DNA of 64,000 nt from Tetrahymena elliotti 4EA (lineage: Eukaryota > Ciliophora > Oligohymenophorea > Hymenostomatida > Tetrahymenidae), in the NCBI GenBank assembly GCA_000231825.2, contig JH720348.1:139752-203751 (forward strand), written 5' to 3'. Within the stretch, counting starts at the first letter, position 1, and each line of letters begins with the position of its first letter. This document shows, one piece after another, positions 12,462 to 24,342 of the stretch. A program made the position numbers and the translations under genes. The notes under the pieces were generated by a model. The model was not told where the DNA came from and made no database searches. It was given only the letters and a program-made list of their open reading frames with translations.

Positions 12462-13430
12462 TCAGTAGCATTTTACAAATTTCGAATTTTAAACCAGATT
12501 ATTAATTTAATCATTTTATTAATAAGCTAAAGCCTATTAATAATTCTGTAAATAAAGGCATTTGTTTTCATTTGTAATATCTGAAGAATCTATCTTAATT
12601 ATATCTTCTTCTAATTATTATTTTTATTAATTTGTCTCTAAAGACTCAACTTAGTTTTATTCCTATTTATCCTTTTATTTTATATCAATTTTTGAGACAG
12701 CTTAGACATATGTATACTTTTTGACTACTATCAAAAATACTGCTAATAATAAATGTAATGAGCCTACAGAGAAACTGATAATTTGTAAGAAAAACATATT
12801 TGTATAGTCATCTATATGGAGAGTATCTAATTTACAGCAACCATCTAAATCTGTTTACAAAAGACACTTTTTAACTATAATATAGTAAGCTTGATATTCT
12901 ATTTTATTAATAAAGCTACCAGAATTTTAAACTTAATTACAACTTGAGTATTATTTTTATAATTCAGAAATAATGTAAGAAGCATCAACCATACCTTCGT
13001 GTCTTATCAAATAACCTTTTATAATATATTTATTTAAAAATTTGTAAAGAAAATGGATAGTTTTACCACAATATTTGTCAAAGATACCAAGTACAAAGCT
13101 TAAAATCTGAAAAATGAGTGGTATTATCATGTATATCTTAGAGAATACAAGTATTCCAAACTGAAAATTTGTCATAATTTTAGTCTTTTAAGAATAAAAA
13201 TCATATAACTAAAATATGATAGTCACGCAAGCAAATATTATAATATTAATTTATAAATTCTATTCATAACTGTATTCTCTTAACAAATTCACAGAAGAAA
13301 TCAATGATAAAATAACATAGCAAATATTTAACAATGTCATTAAGTAATTAACCAAGAAAGTTTTTTTATTGATTTCTTAAAAGTACTATTTAATTTTTTC
13401 TGTTCTTTCATCACCAAAGCTCAAAATCAT
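12462..13430 (-). CDS. Four-transmembrane tetraspanin-like protein, paralogue 1
   Basis: ATG complement(13428-13430), TGA complement(12462-12464). A 51-nt intron (13016-13066, GTAAAA...AAAAG) is inferred from paralogues. Spliced product is 305 residues. Predicted TM1 ~22-45, TM2 ~58-80, TM3 ~90-115, then a ~90-residue loop with Cys after TM3 (FDKYC), later single Cys and a GCCKL pair, then TM4 (FFLQIISFSVGSLHLLLAVF) and a Gln-rich cytoplasmic tail. Two short N-terminal segments, a large Cys-bearing loop between TM3 and TM4, and a short tail match tetraspanin topology. Sequence similarity to true tetraspanins was not tested. The intron length is a multiple of three and contains no TGA, so the unspliced RNA is also open. 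Confidence 0.75.
13016..13066 (-). other. Conserved 51-nt intron of the four-TM gene
   Basis: Donor after FDKYC+G, acceptor before the YLIRHEG block. The same phase-1 junction is needed to keep the frame in paralogues 18210-19159 (50 nt), 20762-21710 (52 nt) and 26968-27953 (53 nt). Here the length is divisible by three, so retention adds 17 residues without breaking the frame. Confidence 0.7.
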
Positions 13431-14539
13431 TTAATTAATCGAATTATTTTTTACTTATTTAATTTTTTACTCCAAATATTAATTAATTATTTCTAAATAC
13501 TTACTTTATCACAATATGTAAGTACATATCTGTTTTTCTATAGTAAACAGAATTCAAAAGTAACAATATTTAATGATTAGCTACCCTGATAAGATTTCTT
13601 ATATTAATAATCAAATAGATAAAAGAAACTAACAAAATATTTAGCTTAAGTTTCAATTCATTCTTGTTGAATAATGAATGCTTTCAATATCATATTTCAG
13701 AAAATATTTTAAAATGATTAAAAAATTTCAAAATTGTTAAGACCACAAATGTGAAACATTTTTTTTGGAAGTTTTTAAAAATTATTCTTACTCTTGTTGA
13801 ATTCTTTTATGATTCTTAAATTTAATCCATGAATATAAGAATATAGAAATGTTAAATTATCTATTTCTTTTTTAACCCATTCAATTTCTAACTATTTCTT
13901 AATATTTTATTCTTTCTAATTAAATAAAAATGTCTATTCTTAACTTAAAATGATAATGAAAATTAAAATATTTTAGGTTCTTTACCATTATTTATTTCCG
14001 TTTTGGTTTTGGCGTTTTGGGGAATCAAGTTAAAAAAATATTTAAAAAATTATTATGTAATTTTTACATTTAATCAATCATTCATATTATTCGAAATTAG
14101 TAGTATCTTCATAAAAGTTTTATTCTTATTAATTTTATAGGAGAAAGATTAATCAAAAATTCTATTCGTCATCAAAAATAAATACTAATAAAAGATAAAA
14201 TATATTTTACTAATCTTAGTAATGTACTTACATTTTAAAAAACACACATATAAATTTTAATATTTGCAAATTAAAAGTTAAAAAACTCTAATACATTCTC
14301 ATAACTAAATGTAGATATTGATTTAAGGTAAAATTATTAATTTTTTATTTAGAATAAGCTAATCTCTTAAAATAAATCTTAATCTATGAAAATAGTCTTG
14401 CTATTTTAATTACTTACTTAGAATATAGAAAAATTTTTAATTTCTCTATTATTAATATGAATCCATAAGAAATTGGGATTATTTATTTTATTTTTAAATT
14501 TTAATCTTATTCAACTTTTATTTTATAAATTTTTAAAAG
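13431..14539. other. Unresolved stretch before the LRR exon array
   Basis: No complete gene. A degraded LRR-exon 3' half is suspected at ~14350-14395 (ANL/INLNL-type reading), and 14457-14539 resembles the intron before a later repeat near 14950. This suggests exon-plus-intron units were duplicated. A true first exon for the array was not found. Confidence 0.35.
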
Positions 14540-17500
14540 TGGAAATAATATTGGTGATATGGGTACATAATAATTAACATCTGAGTTAGCAAAATTCACT
14601 AACATCTAAACTTTGACTCTTAATCTTGAGTAAAAACATAAATTAAATTATAAATTTTTCATCTCTAAATAAAGAAAGCTGTTTGTTTACTATTAAATTG
14701 CTAAATTTTGTTTAGCTGAATACTTTCTTTTTTGATCATTAATTTTTATTTTAAATTAAGTTGATATTCTTTTTAATAATTTTAATTTCTTTCATTATTT
14801 AATAGAAGAAATAGTATTAGTGAAACAAGTGCATAAGCACTAGTATCTGGGTTATCAAAATTCTCTAATCTCTAAATTTTGACACTTTAGCTTAAGTAAA
14901 AGTTCTATTTCTAAATTTAAAAAGTAGTTTTTGAATTAATAAAATCTTTAATTTATGAATCCATAACACACTCATTTACCTTTATTTATTGCTTTCAAAT
15001 CAAATCAAAAATTTTATTTTTTCTGAGTGATTTTAATTTAAAAATATATTAAAAGTATAAATGAAATGGGTTCATAAAACTTGGTAGGTAGGCTAGCATA
15101 GTGTCATAATCTCTAAATTTTGACTCTTCACCTCAAGTAATAATAGTTTTCAAAATAAAATTTCTCATAAATTGGTTCGTAAAATCATTAATTAATATAT
15201 CAGAATATTTGCTTTATTTATATTTTGCTCATTAATTTGTTTGTTTTAAAGTAGAATTTCTACTTTTATTTTCTATCAATCTTTAAATATTTTTATTTAA
15301 ATTTTTTAATTTCGAAAGTGAAAATGAAATTGGCGAAATTGGAGCTTAAGGATGATCATCTCAGTTAGAGAAATGCTCTAACCTTATTACTTTAAAAATT
15401 AGTCTTAGGTAAAAAAATTTATTTCCATATTAATTCTAAATGTTAAACAAGCAAATTAAGTAAGCAAAGTTTATTTAGTTAGTATTTTGCTTATTCGTTT
15501 TTTTTATTATTTTTAAATTAAATTCGCATTTTTACTTTAATTATTTTTTTTGTCAATTTATATTTTTGAAAAAGTGGATGCATTATTGGTGAAATCGGCA
15601 CATCAAAATTGGTTTCAGGGTTAGCAAAATGTACTAATCTCTAAACTTTATCACTTTACCTCAAGTATAAATAGTTAGAGCTTTAACATAAAATTAAGAT
15701 TTTTTTTATTCTTTCAATTTTACATTTTTTTTTTCTCATAATTTTAATAGCAGAAACAAAATTGGTAAGATAGGAGCCTAAGGATTGGGATCGGGATTAG
15801 CCAAATGCTCTAACCTTTAAATATTAACTCTAAACCTTGAGTAAAAATAATTTAAATATTAATTATGAGTAAGTGAATTCAGAATAATGATTTTGGTTTT
15901 GTTAAAAGTTTTGCTATTATTTTTTTATTGATACTAACTAATGTTTATTTTTTTTCATTCTATAAAAAGTTTTTCAATTAAATTAAATTTTTTTAATTTT
16001 TTAAAAGTGTTAATAATATTGGTGATGATGGAGCACACGAATTAAGATCATAATTAGCTAAATGCTCTAATCTCAAAACCTTAACACTTTACCTCTTGTA
16101 AAAATAGTGTTTCAATATATTAAGAAATTTAAAATCAACAAATTGTTTAATTTCTGAGTGAAAAAAATGGACTTATTTGATAAAAAACCATTGATTTTTT
16201 ATTTTTACTAAGCTTTATATTTGTATTATTTTTAATAATTCAAAATATACTTTTTAAAAGCAGAAATTATATTGATAAAATCGGTTCAAAAAGATTGGGA
16301 TCTGGTCTAGCAAAATGCCAAAATCTTTAAAATTTGTCTATTGATTTAGAGTAAAAATAAAATTATTCAAAAAAAAATTCAAATAATTAAATATTTCCAA
16401 CTAATTTTTATATAATAACAGTAAATCCTCATTAATTCTCACCAATCCCTATCCCCCCAAACTCATAGAGGAGTAATTATAAATATTTATAAAATATGGT
16501 GATAATTTATGTTAGTGAGAATTTATGAGGATTAATAGTAATTTGTCCACAAACAAAATTTAAATCTTTATTTTTTTATCACTCTTAAATATTTCTTTTT
16601 TCAATTAATATTTTGATAATTTTTTATAAGAAGAAATAATGTCAAATTGGAGAACATGATTTTACATATGATTTAGTAAAGTCTAATCTATAGAGTTTGG
16701 CTCCTATCTCAGGTAAAAAATTACAAAATTAATTAATATCAAGCAAAACAAAGAAGGCTTAATAAAAATTTGTCTAATTTACATTTAATAGTAATCTATT
16801 TGTTAATTAGAAATAATTTAATTCTTGATAAATTGTTTTTCTTTTTTTCTCATCCACAAAAAATGTTAATATTTTCTAATCCTAACTATAACTTATATTA
16901 ATTATTTTAATTATTTTCAAATTCAATTTTTTGTTTTTATGTTATCCCTTCAAAATTGAATTTTTCCCTATTGATTTTTAATAGTAAAAATAATATTGGT
17001 GAAAAATATTTTTGTTTTAATATTATTTATTATTTTAAATCATTAAATACTTTAATTTAATGAAGACTAATTTTAATTGATTTTGTATTTTGGTAATCAA
17101 TTATTTTTTTTATATTTAAAGCCTCAACAAAATTAGTGATCTAGACTCATAACAATTGACTTCTGCATTAGCAAAATACTCTAATCTCTAAACTTTAACT
17201 CTCGATCTGAGGTAATTAGAATATTGATATATCAAAATGCGCATTGAAGATAATTTACTGGTTACTTTTTATTTCTTTATTTTAACCAAATTAATTTGAT
17301 ATTTTATTCTTTCATTCAATGTTTTTTTTATTTTTTAAAAGCTCGAATAATATTACTGATTTAGGTACTTAAAAATTAACTTAAAATTTATCAAAATGCT
17401 CTAATCTCTAAAATTTGACTCTTAAACTAGAGTAAAAATACTTTTTCTTTATTTTTTATGTTAAATTTTTATCTGCTTGTTTAAAAGTTGTAATACTATT

Positions 17501-17738
17501 ATTTAATTTGGAGCATTGTGGTTGGCTTAAGAGTTAGTAAAACACACTAATCTCAAAACTTTGAAAATTCTGATCAGGTAAAAATTGTATTAATTATTAA
17601 TTTGTAATTAAATAAATGTGTGAATTTTTGTTTATTTTTATTTCTATTTTTAATTTTTCAATTTTTATCTGAATAATTTTTTTTAGGATTCCAAATCACC
17701 CAATAGCTTTTGAGAGAAAAGTGAAGTAAAAACTATGA
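14540..17738 (+). pseudogene. LRR gene built of one-repeat exons, decayed
   Basis: Twelve consecutive exons each encode one ribonuclease-inhibitor-type LRR (pattern N-x-IG-x-x-G-x-x-L-x-S-x-LAKCxNLQxLxLxL). Most are exactly 90 nt and all use the same intron phase: 14540-14629, 14806-14895, 15056-15136 (81 nt), 15319-15408, 15575-15664, 15751-15840, 16008-16097, 16261-16350, 16631-16712 (damaged), 17122-17211, 17342-17431, 17488-17577. The last exon, 17687-17738, ends ERKVKQKL-TGA. Exon 4 has TGA at 15353-15355 where Leu is expected; exon 9 is 82 nt and frameshifted. No start exon was recognised. Such LRRs form ligand-binding horseshoes. Best read as a degenerating gene, though exon skipping could keep a shorter product. 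Confidence 0.7.
16424..16533. repeat. 110-bp terminal-inverted-repeat element inside an intron
   Basis: Left arm 16424-16445 and right arm 16512-16533 are inverted with 20 of 22 positions matching (AATCCTCAT(T/A)AATTCTCAC). The interior holds a C-run (CCCCCC near 16455). It sits in the intron between LRR exons 8 and 9, where introns are otherwise featureless, consistent with a MITE insertion. Confidence 0.7.
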
Positions 17739-18209
17739 AAAACCAAAAGGTTAGTAGAATTTGAAATTTGAGACAATATTTAGTATGTGAAAACTTTTAT
17801 AATATACGTATTACTCTGTTAAAAATATAAAATAATTTCTTTAATTTATTTTTTGTTTATCTATTCTTAATTAAAGTTAATTTATAACTTAAAAAAATTA
17901 AAAGATTTAAGATCATTTAATACTTTTATCAACAATTTTTGAAAAAATCTCAAAGAGGGCACATTAAAAAAAAGGATCAGCAAATGAATCTTAAAAGTAA
18001 AATAAATAAAACATTTATTGATTAAAACTATCAAAAACTATAAATATGATAATTAATTAGACAAAATAAATACATTTATTGGTTAATAATTAGAATTATA
18101 TTCTAGATAGACTTTGTTAAAAAGTTAAAGATGTTTTTTTAACTTAGAATATTCCTAAAATGATTTTCAAGAATTTTAAGCTTTTACAAAATTAAACTCT
18201 TAACTTTTA

Positions 18210-19159
18210 TCAACAAATTAAGGATTCTAAATGTAATAGTTGTTGTTGGGAGGTAAATGTGCAAACTAATAATCTTAATTCGATTAATTATTTTGATAAA
18301 ATGGATGCTTGTTCGGAATTTAGTTATTTTGATAAAATGGTGGTTGCTAGTTTTGAGTTTAGTTATTTTGATAAAATGGTTGTTAGTTTTGAATTTAGTT
18401 CTTGTAAGGTTTACATATAATTAGATTACTTGCTATTATTATTACATTTATTAGTAAATTTAGTTTTACTAATTATTTTTAGCTTCTTCGTTTACTCTTT
18501 AGGTTGCCTAAACATTTAAATGTTCTTAACTTTTAGAAATAGCAAAATAATATTTGTACTTAATATCCAAATTAAGCTCAAAGAAAAACTAACAATTTAA
18601 AGAATGAACATATCATTCCAATTATCAATTTATAGGGTATCTAATTCAGAGTAATCCAGGATATTTTTCTCATATTTACAGTAATCTATTATTATTTGCT
18701 GAACATATACTTAAACTAAGCCTTCATGCCTTATCAAATAATCTTTTTTTAAAATTGATTTAATTTTATTGAAATAAATATTTGGAAATCACCACAATAT
18801 TTGTCAATAACTCCTAAAACAAAGCTTGCCAGTTAGAAACCAAGAGGTGAGTATATTACAGATTTGAGTATGTATAAAGATAAAAATAGTATATGACTCA
18901 ATTATTTAATTTTCAAAAAGTAGATTGTTAAGAATTCAAATAGGATTGTAATACTCATAAGTATAAAAATCGCTGCTAATTGCAAACCTTCATATTAACT
19001 ATATTTATTTCTCAAGTTTAAGGAAGAAATAATTCCTGTTATTGTATAAGTTAGAAAGAAAATTAACAAAAAATAATAAGCCTTGAATAAATTTTTTGTA
19101 TTTTCTTTATAAATTTGCTGAATTTTTTTATCTTGTTCAAATCTCTTATCCAGAATCAT
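18210..19159 (-). CDS. Four-transmembrane tetraspanin-like protein, paralogue 2 with altered tail
   Basis: ATG complement(19157-19159), intron 18743-18792 (50 nt, donor GTGATT), TGA complement(18210-18212); 950 minus 50 is exactly 300 codons, 299 residues. N-terminus (EQDKKIQQIYKENTKNLFKAYY) and TM1-TM3 match paralogues 3 and 4. About 34 codons of the TM3-TM4 loop, including its Cys, are missing. After TM4 an 8-nt insertion shifts the frame relative to the paralogues. The new frame stays open and encodes a different tail with a tandem repeat (LNSKLTTILSKQ, LNSKLATTILSKQ, LNSEQASILSKQ). It is intact as a reading frame but diverged, so either neofunctionalised or early decay. Confidence 0.7.
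18260..18410. repeat. Tandem ~35-40 bp repeats in the paralogue-2 tail
   Basis: Three near-copies of a unit containing AGTTATTTTGATAAAATGG; the other paralogues have a single related unit (AGTTATTTTGATAGTATGG). They encode the three LNSxxxxxILSKQ repeats on the minus strand. Local expansion after duplication is inferred. Confidence 0.75.
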
Positions 19160-19739
19160 TTAAATTTGCTTATTTTTTACAAATTAATTTTTCACCTTTT
19201 ATTATTTTTTTATTATTTGTTACAATTTATAATTTTTAATATTTGTTTATTAATTAATTTAATGCAAAATGTATTTATTACTCAAAAAGATAATTCATAT
19301 TTTTTTATATTAGTAAAAGCACTGATAGATTGTGATAAGACCTTACATATTGTTAATAAATCATTTGATTTCTGATAAGAGCCCTAATATTAGAAATATT
19401 GTAATTATGGATTGTCTAGTTTAATTAAATAAGATTTTATTCAAACAAATATTAAAAAAATGACTTGGAAACAAGTAATTTGAAATTATTGAAAAGAAGA
19501 ATCTTCTAATCTATTCAGAAACTTGAATTAAAATTAATTTGATAATTATTTAATTCAATTTCTACTAAACTCAATCAAACATGTAGATTTGATCCTAAAG
19601 GATATTATTATAACAAATGATGATTTTTTTATTTCACGTCTATTGTATAAAGAAATTATTTTTAGTAATGGTAATATAAGGTCAAGATTTTATTAGATTA
19701 TATATTACATTGAAAATAAAATTCTGAGATTTTTCTATG

Positions 19740-20460
19740 ACAAACAAAAATAAGAAGGCTTAATAAAAAAATCACTAATTTGAATCTAATTGTAGTCTTT
19801 TTCTTAACTTTAAGTTATTGATAAATTGTTTCTATTTTTTTCTTCTTCATTAAAAATTTTTATATCTTCTCATCCTCTAACTTATATTGCCAATTCATAA
19901 TTAATCATTTTAATTATTTTCAAATTCAATTTTTTGTTTTTTTCTTCTTCTTTTAAAAAAATAGTATTTTTACTGATTTTTAAATTCATTTTGTATTTGG
20001 GAATAAGTTATTTTTACTTTTATTTTTCAACTTGTAACAATTTTTGTGATATAGACTTGTAATAATTGACTTCTGGGTTAGCAAAATGCACAATCTCCAA
20101 ACTTTGACTCTTGATCTAATGTAATTAGGATATTGATATCAAAATTTTAATAAATAGACTATTAGAATTGAAAACAATTTGCTGATTAATTTTTATTTTT
20201 TTATTATTATCGAATTAATTAGATACTTTTTCAATATTCTTTTTATTTTATTATAATATTACTGATCTAGGTAGTTTAAAATTGGCTAAAAAGTTATCAT
20301 AATGCTCTAACCTCTAAAATTTGATATTCACCTCTTGTAAAAATAGGATTTCAATCTTTTTTATATATCTATTGTTATTTGTTTTAAAGTCATAATACAT
20401 ACAATTGGGAGCATTACATAAAAGTTAATAAATTTTTTTAAAACTGCAAATCATGGAAGA
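19740..20460 (+). pseudogene. Decayed duplicate of the last LRR exons
   Basis: Runs parallel to 16740-17520, including intron sequence (shared AAGAAGGCTTAATAAAAA and TTTTCAAATTCAATTTTTTG). Remnants of the three last 90-nt exons are recognisable near 20035-20120, 20250-20340 and 20390-20430 with deletions and broken splice sites. It ends where the next four-TM copy begins and shows a segmental duplication spanning the LRR gene end and its four-TM neighbour. Confidence 0.7.
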
Positions 20461-20761
20461 GCTGAGCTATTAATAATTTTTGACTTCAAAAAATTATTTA
20501 AATTACAAAATTTATCAATCAATTAATAAAATAAATCTTCATAGTACTATTATTAACAAATTTTCAGATTTACACTTTTAAAATTTATTAAAACAATAAT
20601 TAATTATACAAAATAAATATAATTATTAGTGAATAATTAAAATAATATTCTAGATAGATTTTGTTAAAAAGTTAAACATATTTTTTGAGTAAAATATTCT
20701 AAAATGATTTTCAAGATTTTAAGGGTTTTTAAAGATAAAAATCTTAACCTTTTTCAACAAA

Positions 20762-21710
20762 TCAAGGATTTTAAATGTATTGATCAGGAGGTAAATATGT
20801 AAATTAATTATCTTAATTCTGTTGGTTATTTTGATAGTATGGTTATTAGCTTTAAATTTAGTTATCGTAAGGTTGTACATATTATTAGATAACTGGCTAT
20901 TACTATTAAGATATTTATTAGTATTATTAAATTTAGTTTTGTTAATTATTTTTAGCTTCTTCGTTAACTCTTTAGGTGGCCTAAACATGCTTAACTTTTA
21001 GGAATAGCAAAATAACAATTGCACTTAATATCCAAATTTGACTCAAACAAAAACTAACAATTTAAAGGACAAACATATCATTCCAATTATCTACTTAAAG
21101 GGTGTCTAATTAAGAGCAATCCAGGATATTTTTCTCAAATTTACAGTAATTTATTATTATTTGCTGGGAGTATTAGTAAAGCTAAGCCTACATATCACCA
21201 GCAGAGGACATTTCACTACAGGTAGGGTAATATTATTCTAAGCTATAAGTAATATATGAAGTATTTACTGTTCCTTCATGTCTTATCAAATAATCTTTTT
21301 TAAAAAAATTGATTAAATTTTAGTAAAATAAACAGTTTGAAATTACCGCAATATTTGTCAATAAATCCTAAAACAAAGCTTGCTAGTTATAAACCAAGAG
21401 GGGAATACATAACTGATTTGAGTGTATATAAAGATAAAAATAATATATGACTTAATTATTTAGTTTTCAATAGGTAGATTGTTAAGAATTCTAAGACGAT
21501 AGAAATACTTAAAAGTATAATAGTGGCTAGTTGCAAATTTTCATAGTAGGTATATTTATTTCTCAAATTTTAGGAAGAAATGAGTCCAGTTATTGTATAA
21601 GTCAGAAAAACAAGGATCAAACCATAATAAATTTTGAATAAAGTTTTTGTATTTTCTTTATAAATTTGTTGAATTTTTTTATCTTGTTCTAATCTATTAT
21701 CCAGAAGCAT
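20762..21710 (-). CDS. Four-transmembrane tetraspanin-like protein, paralogue 3
   Basis: ATG complement(21708-21710), intron 21295-21346 (52 nt), TGA complement(20762-20764); 897 coding nt, 298 residues. Four hydrophobic segments: ~24-46 (YYGLILVFLTYTITGLI), ~62-84, ~92-118, and TM4 after DNWNDM. The TM3-TM4 loop keeps Cys at DKYC, YYPTCS, NYCKF and LDCSQ. The cytoplasmic tail is Gln/Asn/Pro/Tyr-rich (QQYQQIS, QPYYQNNQQ, LPPDQYIQNP). It ends ~14 codons earlier than paralogue 4 because one base change creates TGA. Most similar to paralogue 4 at 26968-27953. Confidence 0.8.
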
Positions 21711-22391
21711 TTAAATTTGTTTTGTTTTACAAATTAATTTTCACCTTTTATTGTTTGTTACAATTTATAATTTTTAATATTTGTTTATAAATTAATTTAA
21801 TGCTCAAAAGTATTTATTACTCAAAAAGATAATTGATATTTTTTCTTACTATTAAAACACTGATAAATTGCGATAAGACCTTATATATTTTTAATAAGCC
21901 ATAAGGTTTCTGATGAGAGCCCTAATATTCAACATAATATAACAAGGGAATGTCTATTTGCTTTTCAGATAAGATTTAATTTTTTTTAATTTTAAATTAA
22001 AATTTAAAATATTCTGAATAAAATATTTTTTTATTTCCTTTAAAAAATAAAAATAAATTTTAACAACTTTAAAAGATGTGCTCTTTTGTAAATTTAAACT
22101 ATTTTTATTTTTGATTTTCTGCAAATATTTATTATCAATACAAAAATATTTTACATTTATTTATCTTCTTCTGAATTATTTTTTATCTTTGTTTACTCGA
22201 AAAGAAAGCGTATTACCATTTCTATTATTTTTTTATGACTGTAACATCAAACAAATTTTTTTTAATTAATAATTTTCATAAAATTTTTAATTCCTTTTAA
22301 TTTCTGCTAAATTTTGTCAATCGAAATTACCAAACCTTATTAATTATTTTATGAAATCAAATAATTAAAAAGATATTAGGTTATAAAGTGA
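21711..22391. other. Intergenic, four-TM 5' side and copy E flank
   Basis: No gene. Left part matches the upstream region of the other four-TM copies; right part (from ~22080) is a diverged version of the LRR-like 5' flank. The 63-codon plus reading at 22078-22269 is that flank. Confidence 0.5.
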
Positions 22392-23740
22392 ATGAATAAC
22401 TTAAACTACCATATTTTTATTAAGAGTATAACAGAAGAATAATTTTTTGAGATTAATCTTTTAGAAGATGAATTTTAAGATAAGCAAGAAGAAATAAATT
22501 AGTTACTGAACAACAATAAAGAATAATTTGAGTTAGGAATTGTTTTAGGTTCTGGAGTAGGATAACTAGTAGAATAATCAAATTAATTAGAGGAGCTCTA
22601 TCAATCGATCAGAGACAAGGTGAAATCTGTAACAAATACCATTTAGAATATCTTTGGATTAGAAAACATACTATTTCTAACTTATAAAAATTTTGATTAC
22701 CTTTTTAATGTAGAAGAGATATTATGTTAGTTCATTAGAGAATTTTAGTTCATTTCTGATCTAAACATTTATTCAAGAAAAGAAATATCAGTTGATTAGT
22801 TCAATCAAATCCTTTAAGCTGTAAACTTTTAAAGAGAAAAACTTGAGAAAATACACCTAGCTTTTAGCTTGAAAGATGAATAAACTAAGATTGTGATTCC
22901 TAAGTAATTATAATGTATAAAATGTTTGTCTTTATGGAATTTAACACAGTAGAATTAACTTAATGTCATCAAATTAGCTAAAGAAATCAAAGAAGTAGAA
23001 ATAAAAGAAGTAGGAAAATACAATAATTCATATCCTAGATTGAAAATTGAATCAATAATTAATGAGCTGCCATTTCTTAAAAATTCTCTTGAAAAACTTT
23101 AAATTTGAGTTATTTTAAATTCACATTTGTAATCAGAAAACTGTTTACAATCAATAGAAAAATTAGAAAATTTGAAAAGCCTTCATTTAGAAGCTGCCAA
23201 TATTAAGAACCAAAATTTTGATGCAACTAAATTTAAGAAATTAAAGAGTTTAAATCTTATATTTTCTGATGCAATCAATTATTTATCAAATCATTCTAAT
23301 TTGCCTCAGCTTGTTCAGTTAGGAATTGTTATTGAATCATGTAATCCCAATTAATTAAATCTAAAATAACTCATAGTTAGAGGGCTTTGAAAATAATTAT
23401 CAAGCATACAAAATTGACAAAAACAAAGAAAATTATTTAATGTATAGAAAAATTTTCAGGAAGAGCACATTAATTGAACTACTAACTTGAAATAAATTTT
23501 GATTAATCTAGTTAATTATTTATTTATATTATGGGTTCTTAATTGACTTAGACAATTTGTATCGTGTTAGAAAAATGCTCTGAACATACTAAAGTCTATC
23601 TGAATAATAAAAAGGGTTTATTTATTTAGCAATCAAAAAAGATTTGAACTTGCAACACAAATAATGAAAATATAAAACTACTAATAATTCTGTCTTAATG
23701 ACATTTGTATCTATGATTAACTAGGAGATATACAAGAGAT
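22392..23740 (+). pseudogene. LRR-like family copy E, truncated and interrupted
   Basis: Start MNNLNYHIFI at 22392. Homology is good to the TGA at 23106-23108 (239 codons incl. stop), where D reads on. Homologous sequence continues beyond, with a frame disruption near 23355-23380, and then ends abruptly at ~23740, losing the C-terminal ~45%. The break is marked by a TA run and the structured palindrome at 23752-23792. Clearly dead as a full-length gene; a 238-residue N-terminal product remains possible. Confidence 0.8.
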
Positions 23741-23751
23741 ATATATATATA

Positions 23752-23792
23752 TGTATAGTACCCTAGGGTACTGCCTTTTTCAAGGCTATACA
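23752..23792. repeat. Three-way-junction-like palindrome at the copy E breakpoint
   Basis: Outer pairing TGTATAG (23752-23758) with CTATACA (23786-23792). Inside lie the perfect palindrome TACCCTAGGGTA (23759-23770, extendable to AGTACCCTAGGGTACT) and the hairpin GCCTT-TTTC-AAGGC (23773-23786). All three stems meet in ~41 bases. It is much more GC-rich than its surroundings. Confidence 0.65.
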
Positions 23793-24342
23793 CTGAAGTT
23801 TTAGATATTAAAATTTTTAAAAAATAAAATTAAACTTTACATTAAAATTACATCCAACAATTTATAATTTAACCTATATTTTAATAACTTAAATTAATAT
23901 GCCTTTTATCAGTTTAAAAGCTATTTTAATTTTGATTTTCTGCATATGTTTATTTTAGATAAAAAAATATTTTACATTTATTTAATTGTAATTTTTTTTA
24001 GTATTAAAATTTATGTGAAATATTAAAAACCTATTTATACCTTCTTAAATTTTGAATAATTTTTTGATTGATCTTCTTCTGAATTATTTTTTATCTTTGT
24101 GTACAATTTAAAAGAGCAAATTAACATTCTATTGTTTTTTTATTCCTGTAACATCAAATACACTTTTTTTAATTTATTATTTTAGTGTAATTTTTAATTC
24201 ATATTAATTTCCTGCTAAATTTTAGTCAATCGGTATTCACAAAACTAACTTATTAATTTATTTAAAAAGTATTGTGTGAAACCTAATTTTATATATTTTT
24301 TATATTAAATAAAAATTAAAAAAATACTAGTTGATTAAGTGA

